A DNA stretch of 64,000 nt from Mesobaculum littorinae (GCF_004011175.1 NZ_RQXX01000003.1:124001-188000), one strand, 5' to 3'. Positions 1 to 10,151 are shown, counted from the first letter of the stretch. A program made the numbers and translations. Notes: generated by a model not told the origin, from the sequence alone.

Positions 1-2455
1 GGCCCCGGCGCACCTCTTCGGCATAGATCGCCAGCTTGTCGGTGAGGTGCATGTCGCAGTTCATGACGCCGGCCATGAACTCGACCGGGTGGTTCGCCTT
101 CAGCCACGCGGTCTGGTAGCTGACCACGGCATAGGCGGCGGCGTGGGACTTGTTGAAGCCGTAGTTCGCGAACTTGTCGAGCAGGTCCCAGACTTCGCGC
201 GCCTTCTTCTCGTCGACGCCGTTCTTCTTCGACCCTTCCAGGAACTTGGGCTTTTCGGCATCCATTGCGGCCTGGATCTTCTTGCCCATGGCGCGGCGCA
301 GAAGGTCGGCGCCGCCGAGGCTGTAGCCCGCCATCTCCTGCGCGATCTGCATCACCTGTTCCTGGTAGACGATGATGCCCTGGGTTTCGTCCAGGATATG
401 GTCGATCGAGGGGTGGATGCCCGCGCGTTTGCGCAGCCCGTTCTTGACCTCGCAATAGACGGGGATGTTCTCCATCGGCCCGGGCCGGTAGAGCGCGACA
501 AGCGCCACGATATCCTCGACGCAGGTCGGCTTCATCCGCCGCAGCGCATCCATCATGCCCGTCGATTCAACCTGGAACACGGCGACCGTCTTGGCCGAGG
601 CGTAAAGCTCGTAGGTCTTCTCGTCATCGAGCGGGATCAGGTTCATCTGGTTCTCGCCGCCTGGCGCCGGCTCGTAAAGCTCGGTGCCGTCGGCGGCGAC
701 GTGCAGCGGCCGGCCCGAAGCCAGGATCAGGTCGACGGCGTTCTGGATGACGGTCAGGGTCTTGAGGCCCAGAAAGTCGAACTTCACCAGCCCTGCCTGT
801 TCGACCCACTTCATGTTGAACTGCGTGGCCGGCATGTCGGACCGCGGGTCGCGGTAGAGCGGCACCAGCTCATCGAGCGGCCGGTCGCCGATCACAACCC
901 CGGCCGCGTGGGTCGAGGCGTTGCGCAACAGCCCCTCGACCTGCTGGCCGTAGGTCAGAAGGCGGTCGACGACCTCTTCGTTCTTCGCCGCCTCGCGCAG
1001 GCGCGGTTCATCCGCCAGCGCCTTTTCGATGCTGACGGGCTTCACGCCCTCCACGGGGATCATCTTGCTCAGCTTGTCGACCTGGCCATAGGGCAGCTGC
1101 AGCACCCGGCCCACGTCGCGCACCGCGGCCTTGGACAGAAGCGCGCCGAAGGTGATGATCTGCCCCACCTTGTCGCGGCCGTACTTGTCCTGCACGTAGC
1201 GGATCGTCTCCTCGCGCCGGTCCATGCAGAAGTCGATGTCGAAGTCCGGCATCGACACGCGTTCGGGGTTCAGGAAGCGTTCGAACAGCAGCGAATAGCG
1301 CAGCGGATCGAGGTCGGTGATGGTCAGCGCATAGGCCACGAGACTGCCGGCCCCCGACCCCCGACCCGGGCCGACCGGGATGTTCTGCTCTTTCGACCAC
1401 TTGATGAAGTCGGCCACGATCAGGAAGTAGCCGGGAAAGCCCATGCCCTCGATAATGCCAAGCTCGAATTCCAGCCGCTTCTCGTAGTCCTCGACAGGGG
1501 CGGCGTGGGGGATGACGGCCAGCCGTGCCTCAAGCCCCTCTTTCGCCTGGCGGCGCAGTTCCTCGACCTCGTCATCGGCAAAGCGCGGCAGGATCGGCGG
1601 GCGCTTGGCGACCGAAAAGGCGCAACGGCGGGCGATCTCGACGGTATTTTCCAGCGCCTCGGGCAGGTCGGCAAACAGCGCGGCCATCTCGGCCGGCGAC
1701 TTGAAGTAGTGCTGCGGCGTCAGGCGGCGACGCGGGTCCTGCTGGTCGACATAGGCGCCCTCGGCGATGCAGATCAGCGCGTCGTGCGCCTCGTACATCT
1801 TGGACTGCGGAAAGTAGACGTCGTTCGTGGCGACCAGAGGCAGCTCCATCGCGTAGGCCATTTCGACATGGCCCTGCTCGGTCGCGCGTTCGGGGGTAGG
1901 CAGGCCGCCCGAATCCTCGGGGTGGCGCTGCAGTTCGACGTAAAGGCGTTGCGGATAGATCGCGGCCAGCCGGGTCATCAGCGCCTCGGCCTTGGGGCGG
2001 TGGCCCGCCCGCAAGAGCCGCCCCACCGGGCCGTCGGGGCCGCCGGTCAGGCAGATCAGCCCCTCGCCATACGTCTCGAGATCGGCCAGCGTGACGTTCG
2101 GCAACTCGCCCGGCTTTTCCAAATAGAGCGCCGAGTTCAGCTTCATCAGGTTCAGGTAGCCCGCCTCGCTCTGCGCCAGCAGGACGATGGGCGCGGGATC
2201 GCGCGGCTTCTCGCCCGGGGCGGCGGGGTCGTAGGCCAGGTCGACCTGGCAGCCGATGATCGGCTGGATCCCGGCATCGCGCGCGGCGACCGAGAATTCG
2301 AGCGCGGCGAAGAGGTTGTTGGTATCGGTCACCGCCACGGCGGGCATGCCCGCGGCGGCGGCCATGCCGGGCAGCTTCTTCAGCCGCACGGCCCCTTCCA
2401 GCAGCGAATATTCGGTGTGAAGGCGAAGGTGGATGAATCGCGGCGCATCTGTCAT
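1..2455 (-). CDS. dnaE: DNA polymerase III alpha subunit, 3' end outside window
   Basis: Replicative polymerase catalytic subunit. About 818 N-terminal residues are present; the gene runs off the left edge, so the C-terminal third (about 350 residues expected from the usual ~1170) is missing. The protein opens with MTDAPRFIHLRLHTEYSLLE, the typical start of the PHP domain. The palm carries the catalytic acidic motif PDFDIDF near residue 403, after the GPGRGSGAGS loop. The start at 2455 is the only ATG that keeps the PHP motif at the usual distance. Length and the conserved PHP domain favour the housekeeping DnaE over the mutagenic DnaE2 (ImuC), but the window cannot formally exclude the latter. 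The upstream neighbour frmA ends in a terminator, so dnaE has its own promoter in the 60 bp between. Confidence 0.95.
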   Translation of the reverse strand, partial: MTDAPRFIHLRLHTEYSLLEGAVRLKKLPGMAAAAGMPAVAVTDTNNLFAALEFSVAARDAGIQPIIGCQVDLAYDPAAPGEKPRDPAPIVLLAQSEAGYLNLMKLNSALYLEKPGELPNVTLADLETYGEGLICLTGGPDGPVGRLLRAGHRPKAEALMTRLAAIYPQRLYVELQRHPEDSGGLPTPERATEQGHVEMAYAMELPLVATNDVYFPQSKMYEAHDALICIAEGAYVDQQDPRRRLTPQHYFKSPAEMAALFADLPEALENTVEIARRCAFSVAKRPPILPRFADDEVEELRRQAKEGLEARLAVIPHAAPVEDYEKRLEFELGIIEGMGFPGYFLIVADFIKWSKEQNIPVGPGRGSGAGSLVAYALTITDLDPLRYSLLFERFLNPERVSMPDFDIDFCMDRREETIRYVQDKYGRDKVGQIITFGALLSKAAVRDVGRVLQLPYGQVDKLSKMIPVEGVKPVSIEKALADEPRLREAAKNEEVVDRLLTYGQQVEGLLRNASTHAAGVVIGDRPLDELVPLYRDPRSDMPATQFNMKWVEQAGLVKFDFLGLKTLTVIQNAVDLILASGRPLHVAADGTELYEPAPGGENQMNLIPLDDEKTYELYASAKTVAVFQVESTGMMDALRRMKPTCVEDIVALVALYRPGPMENIPVYCEVKNGLRKRAGIHPSIDHILDETQGIIVYQEQVMQIAQEMAGYSLGGADLLRRAMGKKIQAAMDAEKPKFLEGSKKNGVDEKKAREVWDLLDKFANYGFNKSHAAAYAVVSYQTAWLKANHPVEFMAGVMNCDMHLTDKLAIYAEEVRRG

Positions 2456-2517
2456 GGCGCCAAGCTATCCCAGCGGCGGGCCCGGGGGAATGGCCCTGAC
2501 GCGCGGACACGGCCACG

Positions 2518-2552
2518 AAAAAGGCCCGCCCCCGTGTTCCGGAGGCGGGCCC
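2518..2552 (-). terminator. Intrinsic terminator of frmA
   Basis: On the minus strand an 8 bp perfect stem (GGCCCGCC at 2523-2530 pairing with GGCGGGCC at 2544-2551) is followed by five T residues (2522-2518). It lies about 25 bases past the frmA stop and just upstream of dnaE, and should insulate the two genes. Confidence 0.8.
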
Positions 2553-2574
2553 TGCCGTCGCGCCGTGGCGCGGA

Positions 2575-3705
<1,131 letters not shown>

Positions 3706-3814
3706 GGGCTCTCTCCGTGTTTGGATCCTTCGTCAAAGCAGTGCCCAAGCCGGGGGCAGATTGCAACCGATCCAAGCAATGCTAGGTGTTGTGACGGATC
3801 CAAGGAGGCTTCCG

Positions 3815-4096
3815 ATGAAACGTTCCATACTCTTCTGCACCGGGGCGCTGATGCTTGTCGCCGCGGCCTGCGATCCGATCGAGGACCCGAACGTCGGCCC
3901 GCCTGCGAGTGACGCCTGCGGCGCCGCGGGCTACCAGTCGCTGGTCGGCGCACCACTGGCCGCGGCCTCGCTGCCGGCCGACCTCGGCGCGCGGATCATC
4001 CATCCCGACACGATGGTCACGATGGACTACCGCGAAGATCGGCTGAATATCCGCGTCAACGACGCCGGCAGGATCACCGAGGTCTACTGCGGCTAG
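3815..4096 (+). CDS. I78-type peptidase inhibitor lipoprotein
   Basis: Small exported protein of 93 residues. It begins MKRSILFCTGALMLVAAAC, a lipoprotein signal ending in a VAAAC lipobox, so it should be anchored to a membrane on the periplasmic side. The rest matches the Inhibitor_I78 pattern: DACGAAGYQSLVG near the start, RIIHPDTMVTMDYREDRLNI in the middle and a final ITEVYCG, with two conserved cysteines. The family inhibits serine proteases; the target here is unknown. Start chosen at ATG 3815 because AAGGAGG lies 7 bases upstream. Divergent from frmA. Confidence 0.85.
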   Translation: MKRSILFCTGALMLVAAACDPIEDPNVGPPASDACGAAGYQSLVGAPLAAASLPADLGARIIHPDTMVTMDYREDRLNIRVNDAGRITEVYCG

Positions 4097-4111
4097 CGGA
4101 CCCGACCGACT

Positions 4112-4141
4112 GCTCACCGGGCCCGCATCGGTCCGGTGAGC
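4112..4141. terminator. Stem-loop between convergent genes
   Basis: Perfect 9 bp stem GCTCACCGG (4112-4120) with CCGGTGAGC (4133-4141), 12-base loop, placed 15 bases after the I78 gene and 10 bases before the end of the convergent SDR gene. There is no T run, so a bidirectional or Rho-assisted terminator is an inference. Confidence 0.5.
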
Positions 4142-4151
4142 GGCGGGTGCC

Positions 4152-4946
4152 CTATTCCGGCTCTGCGCCGCGGCGGTGGATCTCGGCCAGCAGGCTTTGC
4201 GGCGCGACGCGGGACAGCATCGCGATCACCCGGGCGGTAAAGCCCGGCACCACGCCCCGTTCGCCCGCCATCAGCGCGTCATACCCCGCGCGCGCCACCA
4301 TCACCGGATCGTCCTTGCTTTCGGACTGCGCGATCGGCGCGTCCTGCAACTTGTTGCCCTCGCGCTGAAAAATCGGCGTCTCGGTCGGTCCCGGCATGAC
4401 GCAGGTCAAGGTCACGCCGTTGTCCCGCCATTCGTCCTGCAGCGCGTAGCTGAGCGAATCGAGATACGCCTTCGTCGCATCGTAGACCGCGTCGTAGGGC
4501 CCCGGGACGAAGCCGCCGATCGACCCGGTGACGAGGATCCGCCCTTCGCCCCGCGCCGCCATCTTGCGCCCGACCTTGTGCAGAAGAGTTGTGGTCTGCA
4601 GGATGTTCAGGTCGACCAACCGCTTGACGTCGCTCCACGCCTGTTCGTGGAACGCCTGGCCCAGTGCACGGCCCGCGTTGGCGAAGAAGAGGTCGATCTG
4701 CCGCCCCTCGATCTTGTGCCAGAAGGCAATGACGCCGTCGCGCGAAGACAGGTCGACCTGCATCGTCTCGACCTCTCCGCCGAGGCGCCGCAGCTTCTCG
4801 GCCGCCTGTTTCACCTTCGCCTCGTCGGCGCAGATGATCAGGGCATAGCCATCCTCGACCGCGCGGCGCGCCAGCTGGTAGCCGATGCCTGTCGAGCCGC
4901 CGGTGACGACGGCCAGCTTCCCCTCTCCGGGTTTCGCGCGGCTCAT
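4152..4946 (-). CDS. Short-chain dehydrogenase/reductase (last gene of SRPBCC-ADH-SDR-SDR operon)
   Basis: Classical SDR of 264 residues with the cofactor motif TGGSTGIG near residue 15, the NAG motif (FANAGRA), serine in TGSIGG and the catalytic Y/K pair in YDATKAY. Substrate unknown. It is the same length as, and clearly paralogous to, the gene just upstream; the shared stretches MPGPTET and ICADE sit at the same places. The ATG overlaps the stop of that gene by four bases (ATGA), so the two should be translationally coupled. Confidence 0.88.
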   Translation of the reverse strand: MSRAKPGEGKLAVVTGGSTGIGYQLARRAVEDGYALIICADEAKVKQAAEKLRRLGGEVETMQVDLSSRDGVIAFWHKIEGRQIDLFFANAGRALGQAFHEQAWSDVKRLVDLNILQTTTLLHKVGRKMAARGEGRILVTGSIGGFVPGPYDAVYDATKAYLDSLSYALQDEWRDNGVTLTCVMPGPTETPIFQREGNKLQDAPIAQSESKDDPVMVARAGYDALMAGERGVVPGFTARVIAMLSRVAPQSLLAEIHRRGAEPE

Positions 4947-5737
4947 GATCTGCCCTCCGGTTCGGCCATGTTGCGGTGCATGCGGGCCAGGATGCTGTCG
5001 GGCACGATCCCCGAAAGCTGCGTCTGCACCTTGTTCATGAAGCCCGCGGTCACGCCGGAAGATCCCTTCTTCATCGCCTTCCAGCCCGTCCGCGCGACCA
5101 TCGCCGCGTCGTCCTTGCCGTCGTCCTTGCCCACCGGCGTGTCCTGCATGTGGGCCCGGTCGAAGAACTCGGTCTCGGTCGGGCCGGGCATCAGGCAGGT
5201 GACGGTGACGCCGCTGCCCTCCAGCTCGGACCGGATGCCCCAGGAGAGGGTATCGAGATAGGCCTTCGACGCGTTGTAGACCGCCTGGAAACTGCCGGGA
5301 ATGTTGCCCGCGACAGAGCCCGTGATCAGGATCCGCCCCGTGCCCTGCGGCCGCATCTTGTGCACCGCCCGGTGCAGGCAGGCCGTGGTGCCCGTGACGT
5401 TGAGGTGAATGACCTTCTCGATCTCGTCGAGGTCCTGGTCGAGGAAGGCATCGCCCAGTCCCCGCCCGGCATTGGCGCAGAAAAAGTCGATCCGACGCCC
5501 GCCGATGGCGTCGAACAACGCCGCGACCCCGTGCTCGGTCGCCAGGTCGGCCTTCACCGTCTCGACGGTCGCGCCGGTCTGGCGCAGCGTCGCGGCGGCG
5601 GTTTCGATCGCGTCCTCGTCGGCACAGATCAGCAGATCGCAGCCGTCTTCCGCCGCGCATTCCGCCAGTTCCAGCCCGATCCCGGTCGAGGCGCCGGTGA
5701 TCACGGCGAAGGGTTTCACCTGCTCCTGCCCCGCCAT
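4943..5737 (-). CDS. Short-chain dehydrogenase/reductase, paralogue of the downstream SDR
   Basis: SDR of 264 residues with TGASTGIG near residue 15, FCANAGRG, serine in TGSVAG, and the YNASKAY catalytic tyrosine and lysine. Substrate cannot be told from sequence. Its start codon shares one base with the stop of the zinc alcohol dehydrogenase (TGATG), and its stop overlaps the next SDR, so three enzymes are made from one tightly coupled message. The pair probably arose by tandem duplication followed by divergence. Confidence 0.9.
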   Translation of the reverse strand: MAGQEQVKPFAVITGASTGIGLELAECAAEDGCDLLICADEDAIETAAATLRQTGATVETVKADLATEHGVAALFDAIGGRRIDFFCANAGRGLGDAFLDQDLDEIEKVIHLNVTGTTACLHRAVHKMRPQGTGRILITGSVAGNIPGSFQAVYNASKAYLDTLSWGIRSELEGSGVTVTCLMPGPTETEFFDRAHMQDTPVGKDDGKDDAAMVARTGWKAMKKGSSGVTAGFMNKVQTQLSGIVPDSILARMHRNMAEPEGRS

Positions 5738-6921
5738 CAGTTCGACTCCGTTCCGGGCTTGAGCACGACCTTGGTCCAGTCGTCCTGATTGTAGCGGAAG
5801 TTCTGGTAGCCGCGCGCAGCGTCCTCCAGCGGCAGGCGGTGCGAGATCAGGAAGGTCGTGTCGATCTCGCCTTCGCCGATCCGGTGCAGCAGCTCCTTGA
5901 GGTACTTCTGCACGTGGGTCTGGCCCCCGCGCAGCTGCAGCCCCTTTTCCATCATCGCACCCAGCGGCCACTTGTCGACGAACCCGCCGTAGACGCCGGG
6001 GATCGACACACGCCCGCCCTTGCGGCAGGCCAGGATCGCCTCGCGCAGGGCATGCGCGCTGTCTGCGCCCATGCCGACGTTCTGCTTGATGTTGTCCATC
6101 ACCGTGTCGGGGGCGAAGCCGTGGCTTTCCATGCCCACCGCGTCGATCACCGCATCGGGACCGATGCCGCCCGACATCTCCATCAGCGCTTCCAGCACGT
6201 GGGTCTGCTTGAAATCGATGACCTCGGCCCCGAGTTTTTTCGCCAGCGCCAGGCGGTTGGGATACTCGTCGATGGCGATGACCTTGCCCGCGCCCATCAA
6301 AAGCGCCGACTGCACGGCGAAAAGTCCGACCGGACCGCAGCCCCAGACGGCGACCGTGTCGCCCTCTTCGATGTCGGCATTCACCGCGCCCTGCCATCCG
6401 GTCGGCAGGATGTCGGACAGAAACAGCACCTGGTCGTCGTCCAGCCCGTCGGGGATCACGATGGGCCCCACGTCGGAAAAGGGCACCCGGACGTATTCCG
6501 CCTGCCCGCCCGGATAGCCGCCCGTAAGGTGCGAATAGCCAAAGAGCGCCGACAGGGCATGTCCATAAAGCGGCTCGGTCAGGTCCTGCTTGTCCGCGGG
6601 GTTCGAGTTGTCGCAAGCCGAAAACTGCTGCTTCATGCAGTGAAAGCATTTGCCGCAGGAAATGGTGAAGGGCACCACCACCCGCTGCCCCTTCTGCAAC
6701 GTCGACTCTGGCCCCGTCTCGACGACGCGGCCCATGAATTCATGCCCGAGGATATCGCCCGACATCATGCCGGGGATCACCCCGTCATAGAGATGGAGGT
6801 CCGATCCGCAGATCGCGGTCGAGGTCACCTCGAGGATGGCGTCGCGGGGGTTGATGATCTCGGGGTCTGGAACCGTCTCGACCCGGACGTCGTGCTTGCC
6901 CTGCCATGTGAGTGCGCGCAT
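5737..6921 (-). CDS. Zinc-dependent alcohol dehydrogenase, formaldehyde-dehydrogenase-like
   Basis: MDR-family dehydrogenase of 394 residues. The zinc site is visible in STAICGSDLHLYDG and GHEFMG; the structural-zinc loop has four cysteines (CGKCFHCMKQQFSAC). The coenzyme motif is GCGPVG. The pattern GHALSALFGYSHLTGGYPGGQAEY and the GMESHG segment are typical of the glutathione-independent formaldehyde dehydrogenase-like branch, but the real substrate is not known. It follows the SRPBCC gene by 13 bases and is coupled to two SDR genes downstream. Confidence 0.9.
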   Translation of the reverse strand: MRALTWQGKHDVRVETVPDPEIINPRDAILEVTSTAICGSDLHLYDGVIPGMMSGDILGHEFMGRVVETGPESTLQKGQRVVVPFTISCGKCFHCMKQQFSACDNSNPADKQDLTEPLYGHALSALFGYSHLTGGYPGGQAEYVRVPFSDVGPIVIPDGLDDDQVLFLSDILPTGWQGAVNADIEEGDTVAVWGCGPVGLFAVQSALLMGAGKVIAIDEYPNRLALAKKLGAEVIDFKQTHVLEALMEMSGGIGPDAVIDAVGMESHGFAPDTVMDNIKQNVGMGADSAHALREAILACRKGGRVSIPGVYGGFVDKWPLGAMMEKGLQLRGGQTHVQKYLKELLHRIGEGEIDTTFLISHRLPLEDAARGYQNFRYNQDDWTKVVLKPGTESN

Positions 6922-6934
6922 GGGTTAGCCCTCC

Positions 6935-7597
6935 TCAGGCCGATTTATGGTTGTGGTTGGTGGCGATCTCGCCCGTCTCCATCAGCATCTTGAAACGCTT
7001 GAGCTCGCGCCGGCCCTGCATCTGCGGTTCGGCCTGGAACAGCTTGGCCACAAGCCGCCCCAGTTCGCCCGCGGGCGGGATGTAGGCGATGATCGCCTCG
7101 ACCTCGGTGCCGCGCCCGGCGGGCGCATCGCGAAAGCTGACCTTGCCCTCGGTGTCGATCTCGCTGGCATCGGTGGCGCGCCATGCGATCTGCTGGCCGG
7201 GACGATCCTCGACGATGCGGGTCTGCAGGCGCAGGTCGCGGAACGGGCCCGCGACGGTCCAGTCGGTGATGTCGCCCGCGACCGAGATGTCGCGCACGTT
7301 CTCCATGAATTTCGGCAGGTTGGCGAAGTCGCGCCAGAACTCGTAAAGCTCCTGCCTTGGCCGGGCGATGGTGACGGTGCGGCTGGCCACGGCATAGTCG
7401 CCAAAGCGGCCGGTCTTCGCCGTGCGCCCCGGGGCGCTGTCGGGCGGGCGATGCGCGACCTTGTTGCGCGTCGCCTGCTGGTAATAGGCATAGCCCGCGG
7501 CCCCCGCGACGGCGCCCACGCCCAGCGCCAGCCAGAGCGCATTCTGGTGGCTGGAGCCTTTGGTCCGATGCCGTTCGGGATGGGTCTCATTGTGCAT
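6935..7597 (-). CDS. SRPBCC-family protein with N-terminal membrane anchor
   Basis: Protein of about 220 residues. Residues 19-41 form one hydrophobic segment (ALWLALGVGAVAGAAGYAYY), then a linker, then a polyketide-cyclase/dehydrase (SRPBCC) fold signalled by RPRQELYEFWRDFANLPKFM. SRPBCC proteins bind hydrophobic ligands; none can be assigned. An upstream in-frame ATG at 7651 exists, but 7597 gives the protein its natural MHNETHPER start. It is the first gene of the ADH-SDR-SDR operon. I looked for a general-stress (EcfG) promoter and did not find a convincing one. Confidence 0.82.
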   Translation of the reverse strand: MHNETHPERHRTKGSSHQNALWLALGVGAVAGAAGYAYYQQATRNKVAHRPPDSAPGRTAKTGRFGDYAVASRTVTIARPRQELYEFWRDFANLPKFMENVRDISVAGDITDWTVAGPFRDLRLQTRIVEDRPGQQIAWRATDASEIDTEGKVSFRDAPAGRGTEVEAIIAYIPPAGELGRLVAKLFQAEPQMQGRRELKRFKMLMETGEIATNHNHKSA

Positions 7598-7831
7598 GTG
7601 GCGGCCCTCCGCTGCCGGTTGCCTTTGGCGATGAGGCCCGGACGCGGTCAAATGTTCCCGCTGCGCGGGAAATTAGCGGCCAAGTTAAGCTGGTTTATGC
7701 CACGCCCTTCGGCCCTGATCCGGGCGCGCCGCTTCCCCCGCGTCGCCAGGCGCAAAGGGGACTCGACTCCGCCCCGTGGTGTCTGGCATGATCGAGCGAA
7801 ACAGGAACATATTCCGGAGCTGCCCCGGGAC

Positions 7832-9505
7832 ATGCCCCAACGACGCATCCTTTCGCTGTGGTTTCCCCGCCTCGGCGCCGAACGGCTTTTGCGGGCCGAG
7901 CCCTTCTGGGCCGACGCCCCCTTTGCCATCGCCGCCGAGACGGGAAACACGCAGACCCTCTCCAGCCTCTCCGCCGCGGCCGAGGCGGCGGGGCTGCGCC
8001 GTGGCCAGCCCCTGCGCGATGCGCAGGCGATGTGCCCGGCGCTGGTCACCCGTGCGCGGGACCCGCGGGGCGAGGCGGCGTTTCTCGCAGCGCTGCGCCG
8101 CTGGGCGGGCCGGTTTTCGCCCTGGGTCGCCGAAGAGCCGCCCGATTCGCTGGTCATCGACCTGACCGGCTGCGCGCATCTCTTCGGGGGCGAGGTGGCG
8201 CTGACCCGGCAGATCGCGCAGGAGTGCATCGACCTGGGCCTGAGCGTGCAGACCGGCATCGCCGACACGCTGGGCGGGGCCTGGGCGCTGGCCCGCTATG
8301 CCGGGCGCGAGAGCGGGTCGCCCCGGTCCGGCGACGCCATCGACCAGGAGGCCCCCGCCACCCGGTCGCGCGCCGCCAAGCGGCGGCACTGGGAACGCGG
8401 CGGCACCGCGCCGCAGGCCACCACCGTTCCCGACGGCCCCGATGCCACCCTTCCGCGCATCGCCCCGCCGGGACAGACCCGCACCGCGCTGGCGCCCCTG
8501 CCGCTCGCGGCGCTGCGGCTCGACCCCGAGATGGTGGCCGAATTGTCGCGGCTGGGCCTGCGCCGGGTCTCCGAACTGGCGGGGCAGCCGCGCGCCGCGC
8601 TGGCCCGCCGCTTCGGGCGGCCATTGCTGCGGCGGCTGGACCAGGCGATGGGGGTCGACCCCGAACCCGTGGCCCCCGCCGCCGCACCCGTCAGCTTTGC
8701 CGTGCGGCTGACCCTGCCCGACCCCATCGGGCTGGAATCCGACCTGCTGGCCGCCATCGACCGGCTGCTGCCCGCGCTCTGCGCCAAGCTCAAGGCGCAT
8801 GGGCTGGGCGCCCGGCGGATCCGGCTGGACTGCCAGCGTGCCGACGGTGGCCGGCAGGAGGCCGAGATCGGGCTGGCCCGCCCCGGGCAGGACCCCGACA
8901 GCATCCGCCCGTTGCTGGCGATCAGGCTGGACCGGATCGACGCGGGCTTCGGCATCGACATGATCCGGCTCGAGGCGCTGGTGACCGAGCCCCTTTCGGC
9001 GCGCCAGCATCGCGGCCACCTTGACGCCGCGGCGGACACCCACGCACAACTGGCCGCCCCTCCGCATGCGATGGCGGACCTGATCGGCCGGCTCGGCGCC
9101 CGCATCGGGCCCGAGGCGGTGACCCGCTGTCACCCCGCCAACAGCCACATCCCCGAAAAGGGCGCGCTGACGCTGGCCGCGGCATGGTCCGATCCCGCGC
9201 CGGGCCCGTGGCCCGCCCCGCCGGTGGCACGGCCGCTGCTGCTGTGGCCGCCCGAGCCGGTGCACGCTCCGGCCCTGCCCCGCCTGCCGGGCCGGTTTCG
9301 CTGGCGGCAGCGCGATTTCACCCCCGTGGCGGTGACGGGGCCGGAACGCATCGCGCCCGAATGGTGGCTGGACGATCCGGCCTGGCGGTCGGGGGTGCGG
9401 GACTACTGGCGCGTCACCTGCGCCTCGGGCGACAGGCTGTGGCTCTATTTCGCGCATGGCGGGTCGATGTCGCCGGGTTGGTTCTGCCAGGGCAGCTTTG
9501 CCTGA
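7832..9505 (+). CDS. imuB: ImuB-like Y-family DNA polymerase homologue (damage tolerance), orphan
   Basis: Protein of 557 residues related to Y-family polymerases. The N-terminal palm motif reads ILSLWFPRLGAERL in place of an acidic active-site motif, and the later site reads VIDLTGCAHLFGG, so catalytic acids appear to be lost, as in ImuB, which acts as an adaptor for ImuA and DnaE2 during mutagenic repair. The helix-hairpin region (ALAPLPLAALRL) is preceded by a ~60-residue linker. The C-terminus GWFCQGSFA fits ImuB. Start at ATG 7832 (MPQRRIL) matches the family. Unusually no imuA lies upstream and no dnaE2 downstream. A weak near-palindrome GGAACATATTCC sits at 7804-7815, but it is not a good LexA box. 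Confidence 0.88.
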   Translation: MPQRRILSLWFPRLGAERLLRAEPFWADAPFAIAAETGNTQTLSSLSAAAEAAGLRRGQPLRDAQAMCPALVTRARDPRGEAAFLAALRRWAGRFSPWVAEEPPDSLVIDLTGCAHLFGGEVALTRQIAQECIDLGLSVQTGIADTLGGAWALARYAGRESGSPRSGDAIDQEAPATRSRAAKRRHWERGGTAPQATTVPDGPDATLPRIAPPGQTRTALAPLPLAALRLDPEMVAELSRLGLRRVSELAGQPRAALARRFGRPLLRRLDQAMGVDPEPVAPAAAPVSFAVRLTLPDPIGLESDLLAAIDRLLPALCAKLKAHGLGARRIRLDCQRADGGRQEAEIGLARPGQDPDSIRPLLAIRLDRIDAGFGIDMIRLEALVTEPLSARQHRGHLDAAADTHAQLAAPPHAMADLIGRLGARIGPEAVTRCHPANSHIPEKGALTLAAAWSDPAPGPWPAPPVARPLLLWPPEPVHAPALPRLPGRFRWRQRDFTPVAVTGPERIAPEWWLDDPAWRSGVRDYWRVTCASGDRLWLYFAHGGSMSPGWFCQGSFA

Positions 9506-9803
9506 CCCCGCCTCCGGCGGAACGCCCGGGGCCGCGCCAGGGGGGGGCGCCAGGGGGGTCGGCGACCGGCGATCTCGGCTTCGGCCTCTGACCCGGGGAC
9601 CGAGGAAGATCCACGTCCCGGCGCCGCGGACAGGGTGGGGGCTGTTACGCCCGCGGCACCGGGACCAGCGATCTTCGCTGAGGTCTCCTTGATGCCATGT
9701 CATCATGGCTGCGGGCGGAAAAGGCCGGGGCCGGGGCGCGATGCTTCTGCGGCATTTTTCGGACAGGGTTGATTTCGGGTTTCCCCCGCGCCACCTTTCG
9801 GGG
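9506..9803. other. Gene-free stretch after imuB
   Basis: Nearly 300 bases of GC-rich sequence where dnaE2 is often found in related cassettes. I see no remnant of a polymerase gene, no RNA gene and no good terminator. It holds alternative upstream starts (9705, 9741) for the next gene. Confidence 0.5.
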
Positions 9804-10151
9804 ATGACGGTGCAAGGCCTTCCCCCCTTTCAGCCCGGCGCGCCGGAGCCTGAGCGCGTGACCTTCGACCGGTCCGAGCTGGGCGTGATCCTTGCGCTCT
9901 ACGGACGCATGGTCGCCGCCGGCGAATGGCGCGACTACGGCATGTCGTTCCTGCGCGACGTCGCCGTGTTCTCGGTATTCCGGCGCACCGCGGAACATCC
10001 GCTCTACCGGATCGAGAAGCGTCCCAAGCTGCGCCAGCGGCAGGGGCTTTACGCGGTGATCGCCATGGACGGCCAGATCCTCAAGCGCGGGCACGACCTG
10101 AAAACGGTGCTGCGGGTGCTGGAACGCAAGCTGATCCGCGCCATCGACTGA
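9804..10151 (+). CDS. DUF2794 family protein
   Basis: Conserved alphaproteobacterial protein of unknown function, 115 residues from ATG 9804. The whole protein is the domain: VTFDRSELGVILALYGRMV, then GEWRDYG, FRRTAEHPLYRIEKRPKLR, and LKRGHDLKTVLRVLERKL. Upstream in-frame ATGs at 9705 and 9741 would add poorly conserved residues, so 9804 is preferred though not certain. Cytosolic; no membrane segment. Confidence 0.8.
   Translation: MTVQGLPPFQPGAPEPERVTFDRSELGVILALYGRMVAAGEWRDYGMSFLRDVAVFSVFRRTAEHPLYRIEKRPKLRQRQGLYAVIAMDGQILKRGHDLKTVLRVLERKLIRAID

Noticed and set aside
7598-7700. EcfG (general stress) promoter upstream of the SRPBCC operon
   Set aside because: A GTTCC is present at 7654-7658 on the plus strand, but no AACG at the required spacing.
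7804-7815. LexA box upstream of imuB
   Set aside because: GGAACATATTCC is an imperfect palindrome and fits neither GAAC-N7-GAAC nor GTTC-N7-GTTC; only half matches.
9506-9704. Remnant of dnaE2 after imuB
   Set aside because: The 200 bases contain no frame resembling a polymerase on either strand.
7685-9706. 673-codon minus-strand frame opposite imuB
   Set aside because: No recognisable motif and low-complexity composition; ImuB on plus strand is convincing.
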